A DNA stretch of 64,000 nucleotides from Ramlibacter pallidus (GCF_015070875.1 NZ_JADDIV010000001.1:651144-715143), one strand, 5' to 3'. Numbered from the stretch's first letter, positions 35,316 through 44,896 are shown. The notes: generated from the letters alone by a model not told the origin. Numbers and translations: made by a program.

Positions 35316-36232
35316 CCGCGCGTCCAGCCTCCGCCGCGCACCAGTTCCAGCACCGCGTCGGCGAAGACGCGCGGCGCCTCCTGCGGCATGTTGTGCCCCA
35401 CGCCCGGCACGATGCGATGCGAGCGCGGCCCCTTGAAACGATGGGCATGCGCGGCCGCCGGTGCCGGCCCCCGCACGCCGTCGTCCTCGCCGTCGAACGT
35501 GATCGCCGGCACCGCGATCGCCGGCTGCAGCGCCAGCCGCGCCTCGATCGCCGCGTATGCCGGGTCGCCCGGCACCAGCCCGAAGCGATGCCGATAGGAC
35601 TGGATCACCACCTCCACGAAATCCGGGTTGTCGAACGCCTCGGCCGAGCGCGCGAACGTCGCCTCGTCGAAGTTCCACGTCGGTGACCACAGGCGCCACA
35701 ACAGGCGCGTGAAGGCGCGGCGGTCCTTCGCCAGCCCCGCGCGCCCCCGTTCGGAGTGGAAGTAGTACTGGTACCAGAGGCGGTGCTCGTTCTCCGGCGT
35801 GTCCGGCTCCATGCCGCGCGCGATGTCCTGGATGTTGTAGTTGTTGTACGAGACCAGGCCCGCGCAACGGTCCGGCCACAGGGCCGCCACCACGCAGGCG
35901 GCGCGCCCGCCCCAGTCATAGCCGGCCAGCACGGCCCGTTCGACCTGCAGCGCGTCCATCAGCGCCAGCAGGTCGGCGCCCAGCGCCGCCTGCTCACCGG
36001 AGCGCGGCGTGTCGGCGCGCAGGAAGCGGGTCGGGCCGAAGCCGCGCAGGAAGGGAACGATCACGCGGCAGCCCGCATCGGCCAGCAGCGGCGCGACGTC
36101 CGCGTACGCATGGATGTCGTAGGGGAAGCCGTGCAGCAGGAACACGGGCGGGCCGTGCTCCGGCCCGCAGCCGTGCCAGGCCACGTCGAGGATGCCCGCG
36201 GGAGTGTGGCGCAGGGGATGCAGCGTTCGCAT
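35312..36232 (-). CDS. Alpha/beta hydrolase, epoxide hydrolase/dehalogenase-like
   Basis: 306 residues: VFLLHGFPYDIHAYADVAPLLADAGCRVIVPFLRGFG, and a nucleophile elbow with aspartate, AGYDWGGRAA, as in epoxide hydrolases and haloalkane dehalogenases rather than serine esterases. The catalytic His is in PGVGHNMPQEAP near the C-terminus. Substrate unknown; a role in xenobiotic or aromatic breakdown is possible. Confidence 0.87.
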   Translation of the reverse strand: MRTLHPLRHTPAGILDVAWHGCGPEHGPPVFLLHGFPYDIHAYADVAPLLADAGCRVIVPFLRGFGPTRFLRADTPRSGEQAALGADLLALMDALQVERAVLAGYDWGGRAACVVAALWPDRCAGLVSYNNYNIQDIARGMEPDTPENEHRLWYQYYFHSERGRAGLAKDRRAFTRLLWRLWSPTWNFDEATFARSAEAFDNPDFVEVVIQSYRHRFGLVPGDPAYAAIEARLALQPAIAVPAITFDGEDDGVRGPAPAAAHAHRFKGPRSHRIVPGVGHNMPQEAPRVFADAVLELVRGGGWTRG

Positions 36233-36439
36233 GGCGGCAGCTTGCCACAGCGCGTCGCCTGTTGTGGGCCTGCATCAATGTCAAACGCGGTTACCGGAAT
36301 GACCGCTCCGCCCCGACCAGCGGCGTTTCCGGGGCCTGCGCGGTGTTGCGCGATCCGCATTCTCCTTAGTTCTCCCACGGATGAGCATGGTTCACTCGCG
36401 GCACGGGAACACGGCAGCAAGCCGGCGAAGGAGGGAGCG

Positions 36440-37015
36440 ATGGGAGCGATGCGACACACCGTGCGCACTGGAAGGAAGCTGGCCCTGGCGGCCGCGCTGG
36501 TCACCGCCTGCGGGGCGGCCAGCGCGCAGTCGGGCGAAGAGAAGGCCAGGAACGCCGCCATCGCGGACGGCCTGTCCACGCTCATGGGACTGGCCGCCGG
36601 TGGCGTCGAGGCGAACCCGATCGGGCCGGTGCTGGCCATCGGGATGAAGGCGGTGGCGTTGCGCTATGCGGAGACGCTGCCCGACACCGAACGCCCCGCG
36701 GTGTACGCGGCGGCCACGGCCATGTGGGGCGGCGCGGCGGCCAACAACGTGTGCGTGACCGCCGCCCTGCTCACCGGCGGCTCGTTCGCGCCGGCCTGCC
36801 TGGCGCTCGGCGCGGTGTGGGCCATGAAGACCTGGAAGGACACGGAGCACGAGCGCCTGTTCTGGGAAGGCTGCGCGATGCTGCGGCAATACGCCGGCGA
36901 GCCCGCGCTGCAGTGCATCTACACGCCGCCGGGGACCGTGATGGTCTACGAGATCCCGGCCGAGCCGCCGGCGCAGCCGGTCGCCCGGCTCGAGATCGAC
37001 CCGGAAGACGACTGA
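36440..37015 (+). CDS. Exported hypothetical protein
   Basis: 191 residues: signal peptide (about 1-30, cleavage after ASAQ), then two hydrophobic stretches (LSTLMGLAAGGVEANPIGPVLAIGM and AANNVCVTAALLTGGSFAPACLALGAVWAM) and a soluble tail with two further cysteines (EGCAML, LQCIY). Four cysteines after the signal could form two disulfides in the periplasm. I do not recognise the family. Confidence 0.75.
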   Translation: MGAMRHTVRTGRKLALAAALVTACGAASAQSGEEKARNAAIADGLSTLMGLAAGGVEANPIGPVLAIGMKAVALRYAETLPDTERPAVYAAATAMWGGAAANNVCVTAALLTGGSFAPACLALGAVWAMKTWKDTEHERLFWEGCAMLRQYAGEPALQCIYTPPGTVMVYEIPAEPPAQPVARLEIDPEDD

Positions 37016-37021
37016 ACCCGT

Positions 37022-38377
37022 TCAGACCAGGCGCTGGACCGGCCTCCTGCGCCAGACGCCGAAGTAGTAGGCGCACTGCAGGAGGGCGCCGCAGCCGTAG
37101 GTGACGAGGTAGGTCACCCACAGCCAGCGGACGCCCAGGGTGCGGTCGACGAGCCAGCCGACCGGGAACTGCAGCAGCGCGATGCAGCCCAGCGAGATGA
37201 ACATGGGCACGCGCACCGTGCCGGCGGCGCGCATCACGCCGCTGAAGACGCTGCCGACGCCGAGGATCAGGCTGCCCCACACGGCGATGCGCAGCAGCTG
37301 CGTGCCGAGTTCGACGACGGCCGGATCGCGGGTGAACAGGCGCACCGCGGACGGCGCGGCCACCGCCAGCACCACGGCGATCGAGCCCGTGAGCACCACG
37401 TTCAGCGCCAGCCCGACGCGCGCCACCTGGTGCACCTGCCCGGCGCGGCCGGCGCCGATGGCCTGGGCCGCGAACACCGAAGCCGCGATCGCGATGGAGA
37501 AGGCCGGGAACTGGACGTAGGCGACCACCTGCCCCACCGCACCCCAGGCCGCCACCGCCGATGCACCGTGGGCGTTGACCAGGGAGAGCAGGCCCAGGTC
37601 GGCCAGCGAGCCCGTGACGAAGAACAGTCCGGTCGGGATCCCCAGCCGCGCCACGTTGCGCAGCAGGTCCGGCCGCCAGCGCAGCAGCCCGCGCAGGCCG
37701 GCCGGCGCGAGCAGGTGCGCGCGGCGGGTGAGCCGCCAGCCGAGCCAACCCAGGGACAGGGCGGTGGCGGCCAGCGTCGCCCAGGCCGCGCTCGCCACGC
37801 CGAGCCCGGCGGAAATGAGCGCCGGCGTCAGCACGAAGGACGCCGCGCAGGTGACCACCAGCACGCCGAGCGGCGTGAGCGTGTCGCCCAGCCCGCGCAG
37901 CAGCGCTGCCGACAGCATGGAGACGAACAGCACGGGCAGCGCGAGGAACATGACGCGCCCATAGGTCACCGCCTCGGCGACGATCTCGCGCGGCGTGCCC
38001 ATGCCCTCCAGGATCCAGGGCACCGCGACCACGCCCAGCGCGCCGACCGCCGCGCCCAGCGCGGCGCCGCCCAGCAGCACCGTCCCCGCGATCTCGCGCA
38101 CGCGCTCCGGCTGCTTGCCGCCCCAGGCCTGGCCCACCAGCACCGACGCGCCGGTGCCCAGGCCGATCACGAAGGCGAAGAAGAACATGAGCAGCGGGAA
38201 GAAGGCGACCGCGGCGGCGAGCGCCCGCGGCCCGAGCATCTGCCCGAGGAACACGCTGTTGAAGGTGCCGGAAAGCGCCTGCAGCACGTTGGTGAGCACC
38301 AGCGGGCCGAGGAACAGGACGAAGGGGCGCCACAGCGGCGCCGGGCCGTCCGGCAGGACGACGGCTTGCGAGGTCAT
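37022..38377 (-). CDS. MATE family efflux transporter
   Basis: 451 residues, 12 membrane helices in two MatE repeats; ALSGTFNSVFLGQMLGPRALAAA and GLGTGASVLVGQAWG in repeat 1, and VTGSLADLGLLSLVNAHGASAVAAWG in repeat 2. MATE pumps export cationic drugs or metabolites with Na+ or H+. TACCAT lies 6 nt before the ATG and there is no ribosome site. The 3' end lies 6 bp from the converging exported hypothetical gene. Confidence 0.93.
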   Translation of the reverse strand: MTSQAVVLPDGPAPLWRPFVLFLGPLVLTNVLQALSGTFNSVFLGQMLGPRALAAAVAFFPLLMFFFAFVIGLGTGASVLVGQAWGGKQPERVREIAGTVLLGGAALGAAVGALGVVAVPWILEGMGTPREIVAEAVTYGRVMFLALPVLFVSMLSAALLRGLGDTLTPLGVLVVTCAASFVLTPALISAGLGVASAAWATLAATALSLGWLGWRLTRRAHLLAPAGLRGLLRWRPDLLRNVARLGIPTGLFFVTGSLADLGLLSLVNAHGASAVAAWGAVGQVVAYVQFPAFSIAIAASVFAAQAIGAGRAGQVHQVARVGLALNVVLTGSIAVVLAVAAPSAVRLFTRDPAVVELGTQLLRIAVWGSLILGVGSVFSGVMRAAGTVRVPMFISLGCIALLQFPVGWLVDRTLGVRWLWVTYLVTYGCGALLQCAYYFGVWRRRPVQRLV

Positions 38378-38401
38378 GGCGCGATGGTAGTCGCGCGGCT
38401 T

Positions 38402-39745
38402 TCAGTGGGCGAGGCCCATCGCCCGCGTGATCTTCTCGCCCGAGGCGCGCAGCTTGCGCAGGTCGGCGGAGAGATCGCCGGCCAGCAGCTGCCCCGAACG
38501 CTTCTTCCAGCGGCCTGCCACCATCACGCTGTCGATGTTGGCCAGCGACGCCTGGAACACGACGCTGCTCACCGGGTCGTGCACCGGCTGCATGTTCAGG
38601 TCGCTCGCCCGCACCAGCACCAGGTCGGCCTGCTTGCCGGGCGCCAGCGATCCGATGCGGTCCTGCATCTGCAGCATGCGGGCGCCTTCCACGGTCACCC
38701 ACGAAAGCGCCTCGCGCGCCGTGATCGTGGACGTGGGCGGAATGGTGCCGTGCTGCTCGCGGTGCGCCACGTTGTCCAGGCTGCGCTGGATGCCCAGCGC
38801 GATGCGCGCCTGCGTGAGCATGTCGCCGGAGAGCACGCTTTCCAGGTCGACGCCGAGCGAGGGCGCGCGGCCGAACTGGCGGAGGCGGCCCGTCAGCGGA
38901 TGGCCGTGGCCCTGCGACATCTCGCTTTCGGCCGCCGCCGAAAAGCTCATGCCCAGCGCGCAGAAGCGCTCCAGCTGCGCGTCGGTGAGCGCATGGCCGT
39001 GCACGATGTTGATGTTCGGGCCGAGCAGGCCGGCCGCCTCCAGCTTCGCCCAGCCATCGGGCGTGCGGGCCGGGCCGCCGCCCTGGTGCAGCGACGCGAT
39101 CAGGCCCAGCTCGCGCGCCATGCGGAAGTCGTGCAGGGCGACGTCGAGCGTGGCGTAGTGCGGCCCGAGGACGGCCGCCTGGATCGACAGGAGCGGCTGG
39201 CCCTGGTGCGCCCGCAGCAGGCGCTCCACTTCCCGGCGCGGATGCGGCACCTCCCAGAACGGCACCTGCCCCGGCTTCGGGTCGGGCTTGGGCGTGCCGT
39301 GGAAGAAGGCCGCGCGGATGCCGGTGGAGAGCAGGCCCTCGATCGCCGCGTCGTTGTGTTCCGGCGTGGGGTTGTTGTGGCACCAGTCCGCCAGCGTGGT
39401 GGTGCCGCAGTTCAGCTGGTTGAGCGCGCCCATGCGCGTGGCGATGAAGAGATCGTCGGCGGCGAACGCCGTGGCCAGGCCCGCGTGCATCTTCTGGAAG
39501 TACTCGAGCAAGGTCCAGTTCGCCGCCACGCCGCGCAGCGCGGTCTGCCAGGTGTGCATGTGGGCGTTGACCAGGCCGGGGAGCGCGATGCAGCCGGTCG
39601 CATCCACGACCTCCGCGTCGTCGGCGGAGAGCGCCGGCGCGATCGCGGCGATGCGATCCCCCTCCACCAGCAGGTCGCCTTGCGGCAGTTCGCCTTGCGG
39701 CTCCATGGTGACGATGGCGGCGTTCCGGATCAGCGTGCGGGCCAT
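38402..39745 (-). CDS. Amidohydrolase family deaminase (ATZ/TRZ-like)
   Basis: 447 residues, a metal-dependent beta/alpha barrel with an outer beta domain. The HxH motif is at His62/His64 (GLVNAHMHTW), with further metal ligands in SLHQGGG, NIVHGHAL and the acidic GVDLESVLSGDM segment. The closest recognisable group is the ATZ/TRZ/8-oxoguanine-deaminase-like subfamily acting on N-heterocycles. It is co-directional with a Dabb protein and an intradiol dioxygenase, an unusual set. Confidence 0.88.
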   Translation of the reverse strand: MARTLIRNAAIVTMEPQGELPQGDLLVEGDRIAAIAPALSADDAEVVDATGCIALPGLVNAHMHTWQTALRGVAANWTLLEYFQKMHAGLATAFAADDLFIATRMGALNQLNCGTTTLADWCHNNPTPEHNDAAIEGLLSTGIRAAFFHGTPKPDPKPGQVPFWEVPHPRREVERLLRAHQGQPLLSIQAAVLGPHYATLDVALHDFRMARELGLIASLHQGGGPARTPDGWAKLEAAGLLGPNINIVHGHALTDAQLERFCALGMSFSAAAESEMSQGHGHPLTGRLRQFGRAPSLGVDLESVLSGDMLTQARIALGIQRSLDNVAHREQHGTIPPTSTITAREALSWVTVEGARMLQMQDRIGSLAPGKQADLVLVRASDLNMQPVHDPVSSVVFQASLANIDSVMVAGRWKKRSGQLLAGDLSADLRKLRASGEKITRAMGLAH

Positions 39746-39747
39746 GT

Positions 39748-40053
39748 TCAGTCCTCCACCGTGTAGTCGACCTGGTGCCGCGCGATGCGCAGGTCGCCCA
39801 GTTCCTGCTTCACCCGCAGGTGCTCCGGATGCGTGCCGTAGGCGTCCAGCGCCGCCTGCGACGCGAACTCGCTGAACAGCACGACGTCGCACGCGTAGTC
39901 GGCGCGGCTGGTGTCCACGCCGATCTCCAGCCGCAGCAGCCCGGGGATGCGGCCGCGCAGGGATTCGAAGCTGTGGCGCAGGCGCGCGATGCTGGCGTCC
40001 TTCTCCGCACGCGTGGCGCCGCGCACGTCCCACATCACCAGGTGGCGGATCAA
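39748..40053 (-). CDS. Dabb (stress-responsive A/B barrel) domain protein
   Basis: 101 residues matching the Dabb/EthD-like ferredoxin fold: LIRHLVMWDVRG at the N-terminus and DVVLFSEFASQAALDAYGTHPEHLRVKQEL with the conserved His. Dabb proteins include small decarboxylases and cyclases on aromatics or polyketides. TTG start at 40053 overlapping the dioxygenase TGA (TTGA). It ends 2 bp before the amidohydrolase gene. Confidence 0.8.
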   Translation of the reverse strand: MIRHLVMWDVRGATRAEKDASIARLRHSFESLRGRIPGLLRLEIGVDTSRADYACDVVLFSEFASQAALDAYGTHPEHLRVKQELGDLRIARHQVDYTVED

Positions 40054-40889
40054 GGCGCGTCCTTCGCCGGGTTCAGCACGAAGTCGTACTCCACCAGGTA
40101 GTGGCCTTCCGGCTGCTTCTTCCACGCGGCCACCAGCGACTGGCGCACGCCGAACACGGCATCGGAATCGAGCCAGGGGTCGCCGTCGCGGAACACGTGC
40201 GTGGTCAGCGTCTCGTAGCCCGGGGCCCGGATCATGAAGTGCAGGTGCGCCGGCCGCCAGGGATGGCGCTTCGTGGCGCGCAGCATCTCGCCCACCGGGC
40301 CGTCGTCAGGGATCGGGTAGGCCTCGGCCAGGATGGAGCGGAAGTGGTACGCCCCGCGGCTGTCGGCGTGCAGCACGCCGCGCGCCTGGTGCGCCGCCAG
40401 CCCCTCGCGCTGCACGTCGTACTTGCCTTCGGCGTCGGCCTGCCACACGTGCAGCTCCGCGCCCGGCACCGGCTCGCCGTCGCGCCCGCGCACCGTCCCG
40501 CGCACCACGCACGGCACGCCCGCGGCGCCCTGCGCAACGTCCTCGCCGAGGTCGAAATGCGGCGCCCCTTCGACGTAGAACGGACCGAACACCGTGGCCT
40601 CGGTGCAGCCGGCCGGCTTGTCGTTGTTCATCGCGACGGTCAGCATCGACAGCCCCAGCGTGTCCGACAGCAGGATGAACTCCTGCCGCTGCGCGTCGGT
40701 GATGTGGCCGATGCGGGTGAGGAATTCGATGCCGCGGAACCATTCGCCTTCGGTCAGCTTCACCTCGCGCGCGAAGCTGTGGAGGTGCTGCACCAGGCTG
40801 GTCATGATCTCCTTCAGGCGCGCATCCGGCGTGTCGGCGAAGCGCGCCAGCACGGCCTGGGTGATGTTGTCCTGGGTCAGGTTGCGCAT
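40050..40889 (-). CDS. Intradiol dioxygenase, hydroxyquinol 1,2-dioxygenase-like (second copy)
   Basis: 279 residues, same architecture as the enzyme at 24.7 kb, with ligands Tyr157, Tyr191, His215, His217. The shared N-terminal helices (HSFAREVKLTEGEWFRGIEFLT; EFILLSDTLGLSML) place both in the catechol/hydroxyquinol group. With maleylacetate reductase nearby and no muconate cycloisomerase seen, hydroxyquinol is the more likely substrate. First gene of the dioxygenase-Dabb-amidohydrolase operon. Confidence 0.88.
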   Translation of the reverse strand: MRNLTQDNITQAVLARFADTPDARLKEIMTSLVQHLHSFAREVKLTEGEWFRGIEFLTRIGHITDAQRQEFILLSDTLGLSMLTVAMNNDKPAGCTEATVFGPFYVEGAPHFDLGEDVAQGAAGVPCVVRGTVRGRDGEPVPGAELHVWQADAEGKYDVQREGLAAHQARGVLHADSRGAYHFRSILAEAYPIPDDGPVGEMLRATKRHPWRPAHLHFMIRAPGYETLTTHVFRDGDPWLDSDAVFGVRQSLVAAWKKQPEGHYLVEYDFVLNPAKDAP

Positions 40890-40924
40890 GCGGTCTCCTG
40901 GGGCCACTCTAGGGGGCGTCCATA

Positions 40925-40951
40925 ATTTGCCGCAAGGGCGCGGCGACAAAT
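40925..40951. promoter_or_regulatory. Candidate LysR operator (imperfect dyad)
   Basis: ATTTGCCGC and GCGGC-GA-CAAAT form an imperfect inverted repeat in the gap between the dioxygenase (start 40889) and the LysR gene (start 40996). The position suits divergent control. Confidence 0.35.
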
Positions 40952-40995
40952 GAGTTTTCCGCCGTGTGCAAGAAAAGCTGCAGGAGACTCGCAGG

Positions 40996-41922
40996 GTGGA
41001 TCGCTGGACCGAAATGGCGTTGTTCGTGCAGGTGGCCGAAACCGGCAGCCTGAGCCGCGCCGCGGAGGAGCTGGGCGTGTCGAACGCGGCGGCCAGCCGC
41101 CACCTGTCGGCGCTGGAGGAGCGGCTGGGGGCGCGCCTGGTCGAACGCAACACGCGCCGCCTCTACCTGACAGAGACCGGCCAGGAGTTCCTGCGCCGCA
41201 GCAAGGCACTGCTGGCGGAGCTGCACGACGCCGAATCGGCGGTGAACGCCTCCACGCAGAACCCCACCGGCACGCTGCGGGTGAGCGCGTCGCTGTCCTT
41301 CGCCATGCACCACATCGCGCCGCTGCTGCCGGAGTACACGCGGCGCTACCCCCAGGTGACGGTGCATGTGGAGACGGCCAACCGCTACCTCGACCTGATC
41401 GACAACAACATCGACGTGGCGATCCGCACGCGCGAGGCGGAGCCGGACTCCAACATCACCGTGCGACGGCTGGCCGAGACGCGGCGCATCCTCGCGGCCT
41501 CGCCCGGCTACCTGGGCCGCGCCGGCACGCCGAAATCGCTGGAAGACCTGGCGCAGCACGCGCTGCTGGTCTACACCTACGCCAACAACCCGCACGAGCT
41601 GCGCTTCACGCGCGACGGGCAGGCGACGACCGTCGCGATCAAGGGCGTGCTGGAATCGAACGACGGCCAGGTGCTGCGCGCCGCCGCGCTGGAAGGCCTG
41701 GGCATCCTGGTGCAGCCCACCTACATCCTCTACGACGACATCGTGGCCGGCCGGCTGGTGCCGGTGCTCGACGCCTGGGACCTGCCGCGCCTGACCGTCA
41801 ACCTGGCCTATCCCAGCCGCAAGCACCTGACGGCCAAGGTGCGCACCTTCATCGACTTCCTCGCCGAACACTTCGACCGCATGGAATACGAGCGCAAATG
41901 GACGGCGCGCTTCAGCTTCTGA
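40996..41922 (+). CDS. LysR-type transcriptional regulator
   Basis: 308 residues: HTH in MALFVQVAETGSLSRAAEELGVSNAAASRHLSALEERLGARL, then the binding domain. I chose the GTG at 40996, preceded by a GGAG site; an ATG ten codons upstream is also in frame. It probably controls the divergent dioxygenase operon and perhaps the monooxygenase 6 bp downstream. Confidence 0.88.
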   Translation: MDRWTEMALFVQVAETGSLSRAAEELGVSNAAASRHLSALEERLGARLVERNTRRLYLTETGQEFLRRSKALLAELHDAESAVNASTQNPTGTLRVSASLSFAMHHIAPLLPEYTRRYPQVTVHVETANRYLDLIDNNIDVAIRTREAEPDSNITVRRLAETRRILAASPGYLGRAGTPKSLEDLAQHALLVYTYANNPHELRFTRDGQATTVAIKGVLESNDGQVLRAAALEGLGILVQPTYILYDDIVAGRLVPVLDAWDLPRLTVNLAYPSRKHLTAKVRTFIDFLAEHFDRMEYERKWTARFSF

Positions 41923-41928
41923 CCCGCC

Positions 41929-43584
41929 ATGAACCCTCTTGATTGCGACGTGCTGGTGGCCGGCGGCGGCCCGTGCGGCCTGGTGCTGGCCAACGAGCTG
42001 GGCCGGCGCGGCATCCGCACGCTGCTCGTCGATCCCAAGCCCTCCACCGCCTTCAACCCGCAGGCCAATGCGACGCAGGCCCGCACCATGGAGCACTTCC
42101 GCAGGCTGGGCTTCGCCGATGAAGTGAGGGCGCTCGGGTTGCCGCCCGACCACCCGACCGACATCGCCTACTTCACCCGCTACACCGGCCACGAGCTCGC
42201 ACGGCTGTCGCTGCCCACCGCCGCGGAAGCCGTGCGCCAGGTGCGCGCCATGGGCGGCTCGTGGAGTGCCGCGGAACTGCCGCACCGCGTCTCGCAGAAG
42301 TTCGTCGAGGCCGTGCTGCGCCGGCATGCCGAGGCGCATCCAGGCAACGACGTGCGCTACGGCTGGAAGCTGGTCGATTTCCACGACGCCGGCACGCACG
42401 TGGACGCCACCGTGCAGCCCGTCGACGGCGGCGCGCCGCAAGCCGTGCAGGCGCGGTACCTGGTCGGCGCCGACGGCCCGCGCAGCCTCGTGCGCGGCAA
42501 GCTGGGCATCGTCTGGGGCGGTGCCAGCGGCGTGCGGCGCGACTTCATGGGCGGCCAGATGTTCGCGGTGTACCTGCGCGCGCCGGGCTTCTACGAAGTG
42601 CTCCCGCACGCGCGCGCCTGGATGTACGTGTCGGTGAATGCGCAGCGGCGCGCCTTCATGGCTTCGGTCGACGGCCGCAGCGAGTTCGCCTTCCACGCCG
42701 CCGTGCACGAAGGCGAGGACGCGGAGGCGTGGACGGAGGCCGACGCGCGCCGCGTGTTCGCCGAAGCCCTCGGCCGCGAACTGCCGGTCGAGGTGCTGTC
42801 CTGCGGCACCTGGACCGCCGGCCATTCGCTGGTCGCGCAGTCCATGCAGCGCGGCCGCGTGTTCATCGGCGGCGACGCGGCGCACCTCTTCACGCCGACC
42901 GGCGGGCTGGGCTACAACACCGCGGTGGAAGATGCGGTGAACCTCGGATGGAAACTGGCCGCCGCCGTGCGCGGCACCGCCGGGCCCGGCCTGCTGCCAT
43001 CCTACGAGCGCGAGCGCCGGCCGCTCGCGCTGCGCAACACCGCGTATGCGCGGCACTTCGCCGATTCGGTCGGACTGTTCCAGGCCCGCGCGGAACTGGA
43101 GGAAGACAGCGCCGCGGGAGCGGCCGCGCGCGCCGACGCGGCACGCCACCTGGAGGCGCACGTGCGGATGGAGTTCAACATCCCGGGCGTCACCTTCGGC
43201 GGCCGCTACGACGGCTCGCCGCTGATCGTGCCGGACGGCAGCACGCCGCCGCCGGACACGGCCAACGCCTACGTGCCGACGGCCTGTCCCGGCGGCCGTC
43301 CGCCGCACGCGTGGCTGGAGGACGGTCGTTCGCTGTTCGACACCTTCCACGCCGAGTGGACGCTGCTGGCGCTGGGGCCGCAGCCGCCGGCGACCGCATC
43401 CTTCGAGGCGGCGGCCGGCGAGCTGGGGCTCGACCTGCGCGTGGTGCGCCACGCCGACCCCGCGCTGCGCGCACTCTACGAGGCGCCGCTCGCGCTGGTG
43501 CGGCCGGACCAGATCGTTGCCTGGCGCGGCGCCGAGGCATCCCTGGCCGCCGCCGTGCTGCGCCAGGCGAGCGGGCACGCATGA
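41929..43584 (+). CDS. FAD-dependent aromatic monooxygenase (class A)
   Basis: 551 residues: FAD/NADH Rossmann motif VLVAGGGPCGLVLANELGRRG, the DG region GADGPRSLVRGKLG, the GD motif GGDAAHLFTPTGGLGYNTAVEDAVNLGWKL, and a C-terminal thioredoxin-like extension typical of MhpA/resorcinol- and phenol-hydroxylase types. It would hydroxylate a phenolic ring, a plausible source of hydroxyquinol for the dioxygenase next to it. Six bp after the LysR gene. Confidence 0.88.
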   Translation: MNPLDCDVLVAGGGPCGLVLANELGRRGIRTLLVDPKPSTAFNPQANATQARTMEHFRRLGFADEVRALGLPPDHPTDIAYFTRYTGHELARLSLPTAAEAVRQVRAMGGSWSAAELPHRVSQKFVEAVLRRHAEAHPGNDVRYGWKLVDFHDAGTHVDATVQPVDGGAPQAVQARYLVGADGPRSLVRGKLGIVWGGASGVRRDFMGGQMFAVYLRAPGFYEVLPHARAWMYVSVNAQRRAFMASVDGRSEFAFHAAVHEGEDAEAWTEADARRVFAEALGRELPVEVLSCGTWTAGHSLVAQSMQRGRVFIGGDAAHLFTPTGGLGYNTAVEDAVNLGWKLAAAVRGTAGPGLLPSYERERRPLALRNTAYARHFADSVGLFQARAELEEDSAAGAAARADAARHLEAHVRMEFNIPGVTFGGRYDGSPLIVPDGSTPPPDTANAYVPTACPGGRPPHAWLEDGRSLFDTFHAEWTLLALGPQPPATASFEAAAGELGLDLRVVRHADPALRALYEAPLALVRPDQIVAWRGAEASLAAAVLRQASGHA

Positions 43585-44861
43585 CGCCGCGAAACGCAGC
43601 GCACGTGGCGATCGTCGGCGGCGGCCCGGCGGGCCTGATGGCCGCCGAAGTGCTGTCCGAAGCCGGCGTCGCGGTCGACCTCTACGACAGCATGCCTTCG
43701 GTGGGACGCAAGTTCCTGCTGGCCGGGCGCGGCGGGCTGAACCTGACGCACTCCGAGGAAGGCGAGGACTTCCTGCGGCGCTATGGCGACCGCAGCGAGG
43801 CACTGCGCACCGCCATCGCCGGCTTCGACAGCGTGGCCGTGCGGCAGTGGGCGGAAGGCCTGGGCATCCCGACTTTCGTCGGCACCTCGGGCCGCGTCTT
43901 CCCGCAGGACATGAAGGCCGCGCCGCTGCTGCGCGCCTGGCTGCACCGCCTGCGCGCACGCGGAGTGCGCATCCATGTGCGGCACCGCTTCACCGGCTGG
44001 ACGCCGGAGGGCGCGTTGCGCTTCCAGGCGCCCACGGGTGAAACGAACGTCACCGCGGACGCCACCGTGCTCGCCCTGGGCGGCGGCAGCTGGCCGCGCC
44101 TCGGCTCCGACGGCGCCTGGCTGCCATGGCTTGCCGGGAAGGGCGTCGCGGTGGCGCCGCTGCAGCCTTCGAACTGCGGCTTCGACGTGGCGCCCACCGC
44201 ACCCGGCCGCACCGGCTGGAGCGAACACCTGCGGCAGCGCTTCGCCGGCCAGCCCGTGAAGCCGGTCGCGGCCCGCTTCACCGACGCCGCCGGGCGCGAG
44301 CACCGGCAGCAGGGCGAGTTCGTGCTGACCGACACCGGCATCGAAGGCAGCCTGGTGTACGCGTTCAGCGCGCATTTGCGCGACCGCATCGCCGGCCAGG
44401 GGTCCGCGACCTGGCAGGTCGACCTGCTGCCGCAGCACACCCCGGCGCAGGTGCTGGCCGAGGTGGCGCGGCCACGCGGGCCGCGCAGCCTGTCGACCCA
44501 CCTGAAAAGCCGGCTGGGCCTGCAGGGGCTGAAGATGGCCTTGTTGCACGAGGTGCTCACCCCGCAGCAACTGGAAGACCCCGTTCAGCTGGCCGCCGCG
44601 ATCCAGGCCCTGCCGATCGTCCTGGCGCGCCCGCGTCCGATGGCGGAGGCCATCAGCACCGCCGGCGGGGTCCGTTTCGACGCCCTGGACCGGGGCCAGA
44701 TGCTGACCGCCCTGCCCGGCACCTTCTGCGCCGGCGAGATGCTGGACTGGGAGGCGCCCACCGGCGGTTACCTGCTGACCGCCTGCATGGCGACCGGCCG
44801 CACGGCTGCCGCGGGGGTCTTGTCCTGGCTGGCCGGGCGGGAACCGGGCCACAGTGGATAA
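43581..44861 (+). CDS. BaiN/TIGR03862-type flavoprotein
   Basis: 426 residues: FAD motif VAIVGGGPAGLMAAEVL, then GRKFLLAGRGGLNLTHSE, which marks the HI0933/BaiN-like flavoprotein family, and GTFCAGEMLDWEAPTGGYLLTACMATGRTAA at the C-terminus. Function in most organisms is unknown (BaiN reduces bile-acid double bonds). ATGA overlap with the monooxygenase gene suggests joint expression. Confidence 0.87.
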   Translation: MTPRNAAHVAIVGGGPAGLMAAEVLSEAGVAVDLYDSMPSVGRKFLLAGRGGLNLTHSEEGEDFLRRYGDRSEALRTAIAGFDSVAVRQWAEGLGIPTFVGTSGRVFPQDMKAAPLLRAWLHRLRARGVRIHVRHRFTGWTPEGALRFQAPTGETNVTADATVLALGGGSWPRLGSDGAWLPWLAGKGVAVAPLQPSNCGFDVAPTAPGRTGWSEHLRQRFAGQPVKPVAARFTDAAGREHRQQGEFVLTDTGIEGSLVYAFSAHLRDRIAGQGSATWQVDLLPQHTPAQVLAEVARPRGPRSLSTHLKSRLGLQGLKMALLHEVLTPQQLEDPVQLAAAIQALPIVLARPRPMAEAISTAGGVRFDALDRGQMLTALPGTFCAGEMLDWEAPTGGYLLTACMATGRTAAAGVLSWLAGREPGHSG

Positions 44862-44896
44862 TCACGGGTTCTCCCACCCACCGAGTACCACCAGCC

